Positions 36,206-45,137 of a stretch of DNA of 64,000 nt are shown in pieces. The stretch comes from Spirochaetales bacterium (GTDB lineage Bacteria; Spirochaetota; Spirochaetia; Treponematales; Treponemataceae): the NCBI GenBank assembly GCA_029098225.1, contig JAQXNX010000033.1, positions 169,394 through 233,393 on the forward strand, in the 5' to 3' direction. The position numbers were made by a program, and so were the translations under genes. The stretch's first letter is position 1. Each line of letters starts with the position of its first letter. The notes beneath the pieces are model-generated. The model worked only from the letters and a program-made list of their open reading frames with translations. It made no database searches and was not told where the DNA came from.

Positions 36206-37327
36206 TTATCTTCCCTGCTCTGTATAGTTTTTATTAATCCAGTCTTTATAACTTCCGCTCAAAATATTATTTACCCATTGCGGATTTTTCAAATACCATT
36301 TTACAGTCTCCTGCAAGCCTTCTTCAAAAGACATTCTGCGCTTCCAGCCAAGTTCTTTTTTAATTTTTGAACAGACGATTGCATAACGTTTATCATGACC
36401 AGGACGATCTTTTACATAAGTAATTGTTTTTTCAATTTCTGCAGCAGGTTTTCCAATTTCTGCAGCAGTAAGCTCAATTACCTTATGCAGCAGCTTTATA
36501 TTCTGCCATTCGTTTTCACCGCCAATATTATATTTTTCACCGGCAATTCCTTTATTAACAATAAGCCAAACAGCCACATTATGATCTTCTACATAAATCC
36601 AGTCACGAATATTATCGCCTTTTCCATATACAGGAAGATTTTTTCCATCGCGAATATTACTTATCATTAACGGCAAAAGCTTTTCCGGAAACTGATAAGG
36701 TCCGTAATTATTTGTACAGTTCGAAAGTGTAACAGGTAAACCAAAAGTATAAAAATAAGACATTACAATATGGTCAGAACCGGCCTTACTTGCAGAATAA
36801 GGAGAACGAGGAGCATAAAGAGTGTCTTCCTTAAAATATCCTGTTTCTCCCAAAGAACCATAAACTTCATCAGTAGAAATATGGTGAAACAGAACATCAT
36901 CCCGCATAGATCCGTCTGCCTTTTTCCAAAAATTTCTTGCAACGTCAAGCAAAGTATAAGTTCCCATCAGATTTGTTTTAATAAATGCTTCCGGTCCAAG
37001 GATGGAACGGTCAACATGAGTTTCTGCTGCAAAATGAATTACAGTATCAATATCATATTGCTTAAAAATTCTTTCTATCTGAGCGCGGTCGCAAATATCA
37101 ACTTTTTCAAAGAAATAACGCTTCCCACCGAATTTTTCTTCTACATCTTTTAAAGATTCAAGATTTCCTGCATATGTAAGACAATCAACATTAACAATAT
37201 TACCGTCAAAAGCGGCGTCACCAAATAAATTTCCTTCTGCAGAAGAAAGTCCAAAAAGGTAATGAATGAAATTTGAACCGATAAAACCGGCACCACCAGT
37301 TATAAGAATATTCTTAAGTTTACGCAT
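36206..37327 (-). CDS. rfbB: dTDP-glucose 4,6-dehydratase
   Basis: 373-residue extended short-chain dehydrogenase that converts dTDP-glucose to dTDP-4-keto-6-deoxyglucose. NAD loop [37 protein letters not shown] (Asp-Glu catalytic pair), [16 protein letters not shown] (YxxxK) and the substrate region [17 protein letters not shown] are all present. A TGATATAAT extended -10 ends nine bases before the ATG, with no ribosome binding site. Confidence 0.96.
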   Translation of the reverse strand: MRKLKNILITGGAGFIGSNFIHYLFGLSSAEGNLFGDAAFDGNIVNVDCLTYAGNLESLKDVEEKFGGKRYFFEKVDICDRAQIERIFKQYDIDTVIHFAAETHVDRSILGPEAFIKTNLMGTYTLLDVARNFWKKADGSMRDDVLFHHISTDEVYGSLGETGYFKEDTLYAPRSPYSASKAGSDHIVMSYFYTFGLPVTLSNCTNNYGPYQFPEKLLPLMISNIRDGKNLPVYGKGDNIRDWIYVEDHNVAVWLIVNKGIAGEKYNIGGENEWQNIKLLHKVIELTAAEIGKPAAEIEKTITYVKDRPGHDKRYAIVCSKIKKELGWKRRMSFEEGLQETVKWYLKNPQWVNNILSGSYKDWINKNYTEQGR

Positions 37328-37336
37328 AATTACTTT

Positions 37337-37345
37337 ATTATATCA
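37337..37345 (-). promoter_or_regulatory. Extended -10 promoter of rfbBAC
   Basis: TGATATAAT on the minus strand, the same nine bases as at purL, nine bases before the rfbB ATG. Confidence 0.5.
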
Positions 37346-37496
37346 TAATCGAACAATGGCGTAAACAACAGCATATATGCTGCCGCGAGATCGGCAACGT
37401 ATATAGAGTGTTTTTGAAAGTCGGCCCTCTCCCTCGCGCTATTTTTTCAACCATTTATTTACAAAACTGATTTTCGTGCATGAATACTAAATATAT

Positions 37497-37525
37497 TTGC
37501 ATATAGTATCTTCTTTTAATATAAT
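37497..37525 (+). promoter_or_regulatory. Promoter of the FAD-synthetase-like gene
   Basis: TTGCAT (37497-37502), 17 bases, TATAAT (37520-37525), then exactly six bases to the ATG at 37532. The stretch 37346-37480 upstream holds another G+C-rich spacer with no gene. Confidence 0.7.
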
Positions 37526-37531
37526 AAAATC

Positions 37532-38314
37532 ATGAACGTTTTTACTTGGGATGAAATCTTAACTGTGTTGAATACTGGAAAATCACTTCCATTCTTTGAC
37601 GGTGGCTGCGGCATTTCTATCGGTTCATTTGACGGCTGCCATAAAGGTCACAGAAAACTTTTATCTCTTCTTATAGAAAAATGCAATGAAAAAAAATCAA
37701 AAGATAAAAATTTTAAATCAGGAGTAATCTCTTTTTCAAGACCACTGCCAAGTATAAAGCACAGCGATGATTACAGTGGAGATATAACAACCTTAAATCA
37801 GCGCCTGGAAACCTTTGAAAAACTTGGACTTGATTTTGCTATTATTGTTGATTTTGATGATGAATTTGCAAGTATGATGGGCACAGATTTTCTAAACCTT
37901 TTAAGAAACATCTGTAATATGGAAGTACTTGCAGAAGGTATAGACTTCAGGTGCGGCTTTAAGGGAGCGACCGACTCTCAGGCTATAAAATACTGGGCAC
38001 AGAAAAATTCAGTTGAATGCATTTTTGTAGATTCTGTTTATTATCAAGACTCATTTGGAAATGAAGAAAGAATCAGTTCCTCTTATATTCGTAAAATGAT
38101 TCAAAAAGGCTTTTTTAAAGTTGCTTCAGAAATGCTGTCTTCTCCTTATGAATACGATATTCAAACAGCAAGAGAAAAAAATAAATCTACACAAATTCTT
38201 CCGCCAGATGGAATTTATCATCCATTAAGCGAAAACAATGAAGACACAAGAATAGAAATAAAAGAAAGAAAAATTATAAATCTTCCACTCTGCAACCGGT
38301 TGAAATTCTTGTAA
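37532..38314 (+). CDS. FAD synthetase-family (RibF N-domain) protein with eroded kinase part
   Basis: 260 residues. The N-terminal nucleotidyltransferase fold carries GISIGSFDGCHKGHRKLL (GxFDGxHxGH), RLETFEKLGLDFAIIVDFD, GIDFRCGFKG and ISSSYIRKMIQKG, as in RibF, which adenylylates FMN to FAD. RibF is normally about 310 residues with a C-terminal riboflavin kinase. Here only a short tail with a faint match (ILPPDGIYHPL) remains and the flavokinase PTAN motif is missing. The gene may be a FAD synthetase alone, or a paralog with another role. A leaderless message is likely. Confidence 0.75.
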   Translation: MNVFTWDEILTVLNTGKSLPFFDGGCGISIGSFDGCHKGHRKLLSLLIEKCNEKKSKDKNFKSGVISFSRPLPSIKHSDDYSGDITTLNQRLETFEKLGLDFAIIVDFDDEFASMMGTDFLNLLRNICNMEVLAEGIDFRCGFKGATDSQAIKYWAQKNSVECIFVDSVYYQDSFGNEERISSSYIRKMIQKGFFKVASEMLSSPYEYDIQTAREKNKSTQILPPDGIYHPLSENNEDTRIEIKERKIINLPLCNRLKFL

Positions 38315-38336
38315 TTTTTAAAAGCCTTGCTATAAT
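38309..38336 (+). promoter_or_regulatory. Promoter of EEP-family gene
   Basis: TTGTAA (38309-38314), 16 bases, TATAAT with a TG extension (38331-38336), then seven bases to the ATG. Confidence 0.55.
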
Positions 38337-38343
38337 TTAATTT

Positions 38344-39429
38344 ATGAAAAAGAATTTTATATTAAAACTTATTTTAATACCAGTTTGTGCAGTTATTTCG
38401 GCTGCACTTCTTGTATTTCTATTTTTTGTTTTTTTAACAATTGTTGAATATCGTCCTAAAGCTATAGAAAAAGTTGACTATACAACTGGAACAGCTCAGC
38501 TGGAAAAGCAGAAAACTCTTTCTATACTTTCATGGAATATTGGTTATGCCTCTCTAGGAAAAGATGAAGACTTTTTTATGGACGGTGGAAAAAAAGTCAG
38601 ACCAGATTCCAAAAAAACTGTAGAAAAATATTTTGAAGGAATTAAAAAGACAATTTCTGAATATCCTTCGGATATTATTTTTATTCAGGAAATTGATGAA
38701 AAAGCTAAAAGATCATACAGAATTAATCAGGTAGAAGAATTAAAGAAAAGCACAGGAAAAGAAGGAAGCTTTGCATTGAACTATAAATGTATTTATGTTC
38801 CAATTCCCTTCCCTCCAATTGGCCAGGTTGCAAGCGGAGTTGCAACACTTACAAATATGCAGACAACACTTGCAGAACGAAGAAGTCTTCCCGTTCCTTT
38901 TAAATGGCCTATAAGGCTTGCAAATTTAAAAAGATGTATTCTTGCAACAAGAATTCCAGTTTACGAAAATGGAAAAGCAACAGGAAAAGAATTAATTCTT
39001 GCAAATTTCCATCTTGAAGCCTTTGATAACGGTGAAGGAAAAATTGCACAGACAAAAGCCTTAATGTCATTTTTAAATTCTGAATACGAAAAAGGAAATT
39101 ATATTATTGCAGGCGGCGACTTTAATCAGACATTTCCAGATTCATCAAGCTTCCCGATTATATGGCCTGATGGCTGGGTTCCAGGTCACCTGGATAAAGA
39201 CATGCTTAATGAAGGCTGGCAGTTTGCTTATGATGATTCAAAGCCGACCTGCCGTTCTAACGAAAAGCCATACAACGACGAAGATGCCATTAATAAAAAC
39301 TGGCAGTATTTTGTCATAGACGGATTCATTCTTTCTCCAAATATTACGCTTGAACAGATAAACGTAATAGACGAAAATTTCCAGAATTCGGACCATAATC
39401 CTGTAATAATGAAATTTTCTCTTGAATAA
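38344..39429 (+). CDS. Membrane-anchored endonuclease/exonuclease/phosphatase-family hydrolase
   Basis: 361 residues. One N-terminal membrane helix (VISAALLVFLFFVFLTIV) is followed by an EEP fold of the DNase I/sphingomyelinase type: LSILSWNIGYASLG (Asn), DIIFIQEIDE (Glu), LANFHLEA (His), AGGDFNQTFPD (Asp-Asn) and NSDHNPVIMKF (Asp-His). Catalytic and metal residues are complete, so it should be active on a phosphodiester; the substrate cannot be named. It is probably anchored facing outward. No ribosome binding site is seen. Confidence 0.82.
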   Translation: MKKNFILKLILIPVCAVISAALLVFLFFVFLTIVEYRPKAIEKVDYTTGTAQLEKQKTLSILSWNIGYASLGKDEDFFMDGGKKVRPDSKKTVEKYFEGIKKTISEYPSDIIFIQEIDEKAKRSYRINQVEELKKSTGKEGSFALNYKCIYVPIPFPPIGQVASGVATLTNMQTTLAERRSLPVPFKWPIRLANLKRCILATRIPVYENGKATGKELILANFHLEAFDNGEGKIAQTKALMSFLNSEYEKGNYIIAGGDFNQTFPDSSSFPIIWPDGWVPGHLDKDMLNEGWQFAYDDSKPTCRSNEKPYNDEDAINKNWQYFVIDGFILSPNITLEQINVIDENFQNSDHNPVIMKFSLE

Positions 39430-39469
39430 TTAAATGAAAAGAAGTAAAATATTTAAGAATAATTAAAAA

Positions 39470-39486
39470 CTTTAGTAGGACTAAAG
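39470..39486 (+). promoter_or_regulatory. Hairpin just upstream of ilvE
   Basis: Perfect arms CTTTAGT (39470-39476) and ACTAAAG (39480-39486) with a 3-base loop, ten bases before the GAGG ribosome binding site. It could be a leader structure or a short operator. Confidence 0.45.
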
Positions 39487-39504
39487 TCTTACATCGAGGT
39501 ATGT

Positions 39505-40527
39505 ATGGGAACAAAAAAATTAGACTGGGGCAATCTGCCTTTTGGCTACATGAAAACTAGCAAAAGTTTTGTAGCAAACTGGAAAAATGGAGAATGGGAT
39601 GAAGGAAAATTAACAAAGGATCATTCCATTAAAATTAACGAATGTGCCGGAGTTTTGCAGTATGCTCAGACATGTTTTGAAGGTCTTAAAGCTTACACAA
39701 CAGAGCACGGAGACATTGTAACATTCCGTCCAGACTTAAATGCTGAACGTATGGAAAATTCCTGCAAACGTCTTGAAATGCCTGTTTTCCCAAAAGAAAA
39801 ATTTATAGAAGCAGTTCTTCGAACTATAGAAGCAAATAAAGACTGGGTTCCTCCTTACGGCAGTGGAGCAACACTCTATATCCGCCCATATATGTTCGGT
39901 TCAAGCGCAGTTATTGGCGTAAAACCAGCAGATGAATATCAGTTCCGTATTCTTGTAACACCAGTTGGACCATATTTTAAAGGCGGAGTAAAACCTATTA
40001 AAGTACGTTTAAGCGATCTTGACCGTGCAGCACCACACGGAACAGGAGATATTAAAGCAGGTTTGAACTATGCAATGAGTCTGCACAACATTGTAGATGC
40101 ACATAACTGCGGATATGCAGAAAATATGTATCTTGATCCTGCAACACATACTTATCTTGAAGAAACTGGTGGAGCAAACATTATTTTTATCTCAAAAGAC
40201 GGAAAACTTGTTACTCCAAAATCAGACTCAATTCTTCCATCAATTACAAGACGCTCTCTTGTTGTTGTTGCAAAAGAATATCTTCATATGGAAGTTGAAG
40301 AACGCAAGATTAACAAAGACGAAATCGGCGACTTTGTTGAATGCGGACTTTGTGGAACTGCTGCAGTTATTTCTCCAGTTGGCGAAATTGATGACCACGG
40401 AAAACAGATTATCTTCAACGAAGGTAAACAGGAAATGGGTCCAAAGCTCAAAGAAATTTATGACACATTAACTGGAATCCAGATGGGAAGAATAGAAGCA
40501 CCTGAGGGATGGGTGTATACAATTTAA
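39505..40527 (+). CDS. ilvE: Branched-chain amino-acid aminotransferase
   Basis: 340-residue PLP enzyme (fold type IV) for the last step of Val/Leu/Ile synthesis and the first of their breakdown. Motifs: FEGLKAYTT, FRPDLNAERM, YIRPYMFGSSAVIGV, KAGLNYAMSLHN with the PLP lysine, YLEETGGANIIFI and ECGLCGTAAVISPV. Length fits BCAT type II. GAGG precedes the ATG and a strong terminator follows the stop. Confidence 0.95.
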   Translation: MGTKKLDWGNLPFGYMKTSKSFVANWKNGEWDEGKLTKDHSIKINECAGVLQYAQTCFEGLKAYTTEHGDIVTFRPDLNAERMENSCKRLEMPVFPKEKFIEAVLRTIEANKDWVPPYGSGATLYIRPYMFGSSAVIGVKPADEYQFRILVTPVGPYFKGGVKPIKVRLSDLDRAAPHGTGDIKAGLNYAMSLHNIVDAHNCGYAENMYLDPATHTYLEETGGANIIFISKDGKLVTPKSDSILPSITRRSLVVVAKEYLHMEVEERKINKDEIGDFVECGLCGTAAVISPVGEIDDHGKQIIFNEGKQEMGPKLKEIYDTLTGIQMGRIEAPEGWVYTI

Positions 40528-40568
40528 GATAAACGGACAGCGGGTCAAGCCCGCTGCCGTTTATCTTT
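40527..40568 (+). terminator. Terminator of ilvE
   Basis: A 17-bp stem with one bulge: AGATAAACGG + CAGCGGG (40527-40544) pairs with CCCGCTG + CCGTTTATCT (40550-40566). A second hairpin (ACATGCC/GGCATGC) follows at about 40580-40597. Confidence 0.85.
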
Positions 40569-40621
40569 GCTATGAGCACGACATGCCTTGCGGCATGCGT
40601 GTCAAACTAATTTCGAAGCCG

Positions 40622-41185
40622 ACAAACTCACTTCGTTCGTTTGCGGTTCAAATCATAAAATAATTACTGCGCAAACTTGCTTCGCCGCTTGCGGGGTATA
40701 TCTTAAATTATTTAACTTTCCTGTGTGCAAAATTGCTTCGCCGTTTGCGGGTTAAACTTAATTTATTTAACATTTCTGCGCAAACTTGCTTCGCCGCTTG
40801 CGGGGTATATCTTAAATTATTTAACTTTCCTGTGTGCAAACTTGCTTCGCCGTTTGCGGGATATATCTTAATTTATTTAACTTTCCTGTGTGTAAACTTG
40901 CTTCGCCGTTTGCGGGTTATATCTTAATTTATTTAACATTCCTGCGCAAACTTGCTTCGCCGTTTGCAGGGTATATCTTAAATTATTTAACATTTCTGCG
41001 CAAACTTGCTTCGCCGTTTGCGGGTTATATCTTAATTTATTTAATATTTCTGTGTGCAAACTTGCTTCGCCGTTTGCAGGGTATATCTTAAATTATTTAA
41101 CATTTCTGCGCAAACTTGCTTCGCCGTTTGCGGGATATATCTTAATTTATTTAACTTTTCTGTGTGCAAACTTGTTTCGCCGTTT
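40622..41185. repeat. Tandem array of 53-56-bp hairpin units
   Basis: Ten units beginning at 40671, 40727, 40780, 40836, 40892, 40946, 41000, 41056, 41110 and 41166, plus a degenerate copy near 40622. Each holds GCAAACTTGCTTCGCCGTTTGC, read here as arms GCAAAC and GTTTGC around TTGCTTCGCC, followed by an A/T-rich stretch TATATCTTAAATTATTTAAC. Units alternate between two variants of the bases before the arm (CTGC and TGTGT). It has no conserved repeat with unique spacers, so it is not CRISPR. Open frames through it are periodic and not believed to code. No gene is present from 40528 to 41256. Confidence 0.85.
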
Positions 41186-41206
41186 ACTTACTTCTTTTTA
41201 TAAAAA

Positions 41207-41237
41207 AAACACCTGCCTTCTTTTTCGACAGGTGTTT
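41207..41237. terminator. Bidirectional terminator
   Basis: AAACACCTG (41207-41215) / CAGGTGTTT (41229-41237), with A-run before and T-rich loop. Mainly serves the minus-strand SPOR gene. Confidence 0.8.
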
Positions 41238-41256
41238 CAATTTATAAATCAATTAA

Positions 41257-42900
41257 TTATTTTATAACCCGCAGGAATGAATTTTCATATCCATAAGATT
41301 TAAATCTTGCAAGAACCACTGCATATTCATCTACATTCAACGGTCCAATAAGAATCTGTTTATTAACTGCAAGAGGTACAATTGTAATTGGATAATTCTT
41401 TGAATAACTATCTACTACAGACTGAATGCTGGAATCGCTGCTATATGCTGCAATCTGAACATAATATGATCCAGACTTTAATGCAGATGAATCAGATACC
41501 ATATATTTTGCATATCCAGTTTTAGATACTTCAGTTTTAACCTCTGCCGGAAGAACAGATTTATTTACTTCATTTGTTCCAGATGGAATAATAGAATCTA
41601 CTTCTGCAATTGAATATTCTTCTTCTGAAGAATCATTAACCGGTTCATAAGCAGAAGTATCCGGTAAAATTGAATCTACAGGAACAAGAACAATAGCTGT
41701 ATATTCTTCTTCATCTTCTGGTGTTTCTGCAACAAGTGAATTTTCATAATCTTCAAGTTCTGCTTCCATGATTGCATCAAGTTCGTCATCTTCTGTGTCA
41801 TTAAATGCAATTTCTTCAGTTTCTAAAGGCTCAGGATTTTCTGCATAGAAAAGTTCTCCCTCTCCTTCATCAACATCTTCTACATCATCTGCAACATATA
41901 ATTCTTCTGCAGGAGCTTCTTCTAAAGGTGATAAATCATCTGCAAAGGCTAGTTCTTCTGCAACTGTATCATCTTCAATTTCATCATCTGCTTCTGCGTA
42001 AACTGGAATTTCTTCGTATTCAGGAGCTTCATCCTCTTCCGGCTCATAAGGATAAGCTGCGATTTCTTCATACTCCGGTTCATCTTCAACAGGTTCTGAA
42101 TCAGCAATAACAGCTTCTTCTGTTACAGGCTCTTCTGGAATAAATTCTTCTTCTTCAACTTCTGCAAACTCTTCTTCTGATGGAATAAGAGTTTCTTCAA
42201 CAGAAGGTTCTGCTGTTTCTTCCGGAACAAAAGGAGTTTCTTCAAAAGCTATTGGCTCTTCAACAGGAACAAATTCTTCTTCATAAGGAATTTCTTCATC
42301 TATCTGAGCATATTCTTCCGGTTCAGCAATATCTTCCTGAGCTGGAATTACAACAGGCTCTTCTGCAGGAACAGGCTCTGGAGTTGCAGCAACCTGTGCT
42401 CTTTCTGCCGGAATTTCTTCTACAGGAGTTTCAACAGGTTTTTCTGCAATAACTTCATCAAAAGCATCGGCAGCTTCTTCCTGAATTTCTGGAAGCTCAG
42501 AAACTGAATTATTTTTTACAGCACTCTGTTTTCCAATAACGGCAGTTCCATAAACACGCTCATCCTGACCAGAACGCTTTGTTATTTTTACAATATTATT
42601 ATCATCTTTGTTTATTCCTACAGCTTTTGCAGCTTCAGGAGAAAGCATTATTGCAACACCTTCAGAAGGATCCAGTGCTCCAATAACAAGCAGGTCTACT
42701 GTAGATTCTCCAGAAATATTAGCAACGCTAATAATATCTCCAGGAAGATAACCTACAGTTTTTGCAAATAATCCCTGCGGAAATACTCCGTCATTTACTA
42801 CAACAGCTCTTCCGTCTAATGAAGTACTGAAAGACGATAAAGACAAGCACAAACCAAAAGTACTTACAATTACAAGAAATTTTCTAAAAATACTCTTCAT
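41257..42900 (-). CDS. Secreted SPOR-domain protein with long Glu-rich region
   Basis: 547 residues. Signal peptide near residues 1-25. A folded N-terminal domain (about 30-125; VGYLPGDIISVANISGES, MLSPEAAKAVGI) resembles the barrel domains of RlpA-like proteins. A low-complexity, very acidic, proline-spaced stretch (about 140-430) is followed by a C-terminal SPOR domain (GSYYVQIAAYSSDSSIQSV ... ILIGPLNVDEYAVVLARF), which binds denuded peptidoglycan glycans at division or remodelling sites. The acidic stretch may span the periplasm or bind cations. Second gene of an operon with the small secreted protein upstream. Confidence 0.82.
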   Translation of the reverse strand: MKSIFRKFLVIVSTFGLCLSLSSFSTSLDGRAVVVNDGVFPQGLFAKTVGYLPGDIISVANISGESTVDLLVIGALDPSEGVAIMLSPEAAKAVGINKDDNNIVKITKRSGQDERVYGTAVIGKQSAVKNNSVSELPEIQEEAADAFDEVIAEKPVETPVEEIPAERAQVAATPEPVPAEEPVVIPAQEDIAEPEEYAQIDEEIPYEEEFVPVEEPIAFEETPFVPEETAEPSVEETLIPSEEEFAEVEEEEFIPEEPVTEEAVIADSEPVEDEPEYEEIAAYPYEPEEDEAPEYEEIPVYAEADDEIEDDTVAEELAFADDLSPLEEAPAEELYVADDVEDVDEGEGELFYAENPEPLETEEIAFNDTEDDELDAIMEAELEDYENSLVAETPEDEEEYTAIVLVPVDSILPDTSAYEPVNDSSEEEYSIAEVDSIIPSGTNEVNKSVLPAEVKTEVSKTGYAKYMVSDSSALKSGSYYVQIAAYSSDSSIQSVVDSYSKNYPITIVPLAVNKQILIGPLNVDEYAVVLARFKSYGYENSFLRVIK

Positions 42901-42910
42901 ATTTTCCCAC

Positions 42911-43411
42911 CTATTTCTTTGTTTTTAACGCATTAAATATCTCAAGAATTAAATCCGAAGAAACCTTCTTCAAATCTTTTTCTTTTATTCCAACACTAAG
43001 ATCTTTAATAGAATCTGTAGCAATTTTATTACCATTTTTTGTATTAACCGCTTCCCACTCAACTTTCTGAAGCTCAGAATAATTTGCAGAAGGCGAATTT
43101 GCTTTTCCATAATAAAGCCTTATCTGAACAAAAAAATCAGAATATCCCTGACTTGCTTCTCCAATTCCTGTATTAAAAAGCTTTAAATCATCACCTGAAG
43201 TAGAAGCTACAGATGCAGGAGAATTTGTTACAATGTATCCGTTTTCAAAAAATCCTGTGAGCAGAGAATCTTCTATTATATATGATTGCTCAGTAACATC
43301 TTTTGCACTCTCATCATGTTGAACAACCTGAAAAGAAATCTGGGCTGCTGAACAAAAAGAAGTGCCTGATATAATCAGCAATGCTATAATTATTTTTTTA
43401 AAATTAATCAT
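42911..43411 (-). CDS. Small secreted protein, unknown function
   Basis: 166 residues from ATG 43411, chosen because AGGGGAATT precedes it (an ATG at 43423 lacks a binding site). Signal peptide KKIIIALLIISGTSFCSA. The mature part (QISFQVVQHDESAKDVTEQ, DFFVQIRLYYG, KVEWEAVNTKNGNKIATDS) resembles periplasmic proteins that look up cell-envelope factors, but I do not recognise the family. Ten bases before the SPOR gene, so the two are co-expressed. Confidence 0.65.
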   Translation of the reverse strand: MINFKKIIIALLIISGTSFCSAAQISFQVVQHDESAKDVTEQSYIIEDSLLTGFFENGYIVTNSPASVASTSGDDLKLFNTGIGEASQGYSDFFVQIRLYYGKANSPSANYSELQKVEWEAVNTKNGNKIATDSIKDLSVGIKEKDLKKVSSDLILEIFNALKTKK

Positions 43412-43609
43412 AATTCCCCTCATTCGCCAGTAAACACTGATCTGTCTCTATATATGATAATCGGAAAAAAAAATATAAGGTTTAGAAGATTTTTTCATAG
43501 AAATTTTAATAAGCAATATTCAATCATAGAAAAAAATAAAAAAAATTTTCTATGATTTCAAACATTGTTTATTCCATTCTATTGTGGTAAAATAAATTAG
43601 GGTTGGGAT

Positions 43610-45112
43610 ATGGAAAAAAGAATCTACATTATAGGTGCAGGCTTTGCCGGTCAAACTATTGCCGACGATATTAAACGTAAAAAAATTTTTGGTAAAGTTA
43701 ATGCATTTTTAGATGATGACAAATCTCTTATTGGAACCACTATAGACAATATTCCAGTTTTGGGACCGATTGCAAATATTGCATCTGTTTTGGGAAGTTC
43801 AGATTCTGATGAAGCAATTATCGCTATTCCTTCCGCGCCGACTGAGCGAATTAAAGAAATTTATGAAATCTTGTCTAAGAATGGATTTTCGCATATAAAA
43901 ATTCTTCCTGGAATCAGTCAGGTTGTTAATGGAACCGCACATTTTGTTCAGACAAGGGAAATCGATCCTCTGGATATTCTTGGCCGAACACCAATTGCCA
44001 TTTCTCTTAAAGAAAGTCTTAATTATCTTCGTGGTAAAAGAGTTTTAATTACAGGAGCAGGAGGTTCAATCGGTTCAGAACTTGCAAGACAGCTTTTAAG
44101 CGGAGGCGCTGAACGTCTTTATCTTTTTGGCCATGGCGAAAATTCTATCTGCGAAATTTACAGAGAATTGCGTTTATTGCAGCAGGAAGGTGTTGGAGAA
44201 AAAGCAACTATTGTTCCCATTATTGGAGATATGCGCGATAAACATTATGTGGACTTTATCATTAAAAATACAAAATGTAATGTTATCTTCCATTGTGCAG
44301 CTTACAAACATGTTCCAATGATGGAAGAAAATCAGGTTGCAGCCATAGAAAACAATGTTTTTGGTACAAAATATTTACTTGATGCTTCTCTTAAGCATAA
44401 GGTTGAACGTTTTGTTTTAATTTCTACAGATAAGGCAGTAAATCCTGTAAGCGTTTACGGGGTTTCTAAAATGCTCTGCGAAAAACTGGTTTTAAATGCA
44501 GCAAAAAAAGCAGATAAAAAACAGGCTGTAATGTTTGTAAGATTTGGAAACGTTTTGGGCAGCCGGGGTTCTATTCTTCCGCTTTTCCAGAATCAAATAA
44601 AAACCGGTGGACCAGTTCTTGTTACTGATAAACAGATGGAACGATTTTTTATGACAATTCCGGAAGCCTGCTCTCTTGTTTTACAGACTGGCGGTGTTGG
44701 AATTAACGGGCAATCCTATCTGCTTGATATGGGTGAACCAATCAAGATTATTGATTTAGCAGAACAGATTATAAAATTTTCAGGGCTTGAACCTTACAAA
44801 GATATTGATATAAAAATTGTTGGCGCAAGAAAAGGCGAAAGATTAATTGAACCTTTATGGCTTAAAGAAGAAAATCCTACACCAACAGCTTATCCAAAAA
44901 TTCTTGAATTAACAAATATTGAATACGAATCTCAACGGCTCGAAAAACTGCTCAAAGAATTGGAGCCAGTTTGTTTTTATGATGATAATAATATAGAAGA
45001 TTTTAGAAACAAAAATAAGCTTCTGGATATTTTATGCAAAGACTGCAGCAGTTTAAAAGATTTTTATGAGCAGATAAAAAACGATGGACAGATAAGAACA
45101 AATTTGTTGTAA
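43610..45112 (+). CDS. Cytosolic nucleotide-sugar 4,6-dehydratase/epimerase (CapD/FlaA1 type)
   Basis: 500 residues. An N-terminal Rossmann domain (IIGAGFAGQTIADDI) like that of WbpM/PglF but without the membrane helices is followed by a catalytic SDR domain with TGAGGSIGSELARQL, FHCAAYKHVPMMEE, STDKAVNPVSVYGVSK and VRFGNVLGSRGSILPLF. The active site has Tyr in YGVSK, as in FlaA1/PseB-type enzymes; many CapD/WbpM members have Met there. Probable reaction: UDP-GlcNAc to a 4-keto-6-deoxy sugar. First gene of the operon with the DegT aminotransferase and three xanthine-dehydrogenase-like subunits. Confidence 0.85.
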   Translation: MEKRIYIIGAGFAGQTIADDIKRKKIFGKVNAFLDDDKSLIGTTIDNIPVLGPIANIASVLGSSDSDEAIIAIPSAPTERIKEIYEILSKNGFSHIKILPGISQVVNGTAHFVQTREIDPLDILGRTPIAISLKESLNYLRGKRVLITGAGGSIGSELARQLLSGGAERLYLFGHGENSICEIYRELRLLQQEGVGEKATIVPIIGDMRDKHYVDFIIKNTKCNVIFHCAAYKHVPMMEENQVAAIENNVFGTKYLLDASLKHKVERFVLISTDKAVNPVSVYGVSKMLCEKLVLNAAKKADKKQAVMFVRFGNVLGSRGSILPLFQNQIKTGGPVLVTDKQMERFFMTIPEACSLVLQTGGVGINGQSYLLDMGEPIKIIDLAEQIIKFSGLEPYKDIDIKIVGARKGERLIEPLWLKEENPTPTAYPKILELTNIEYESQRLEKLLKELEPVCFYDDNNIEDFRNKNKLLDILCKDCSSLKDFYEQIKNDGQIRTNLL

Positions 45113-45137
45113 TATTTTTGTAACTGGAAGGCTAAAT

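Noticed and set aside
40671..41185. Possible CRISPR array or periodic small ORFs in the hairpin repeats
   Set aside because: Both the arm and the A/T stretch are conserved, so there are no unique spacers. No cas gene is near, and the open frames are simply the repeat read in several phases.
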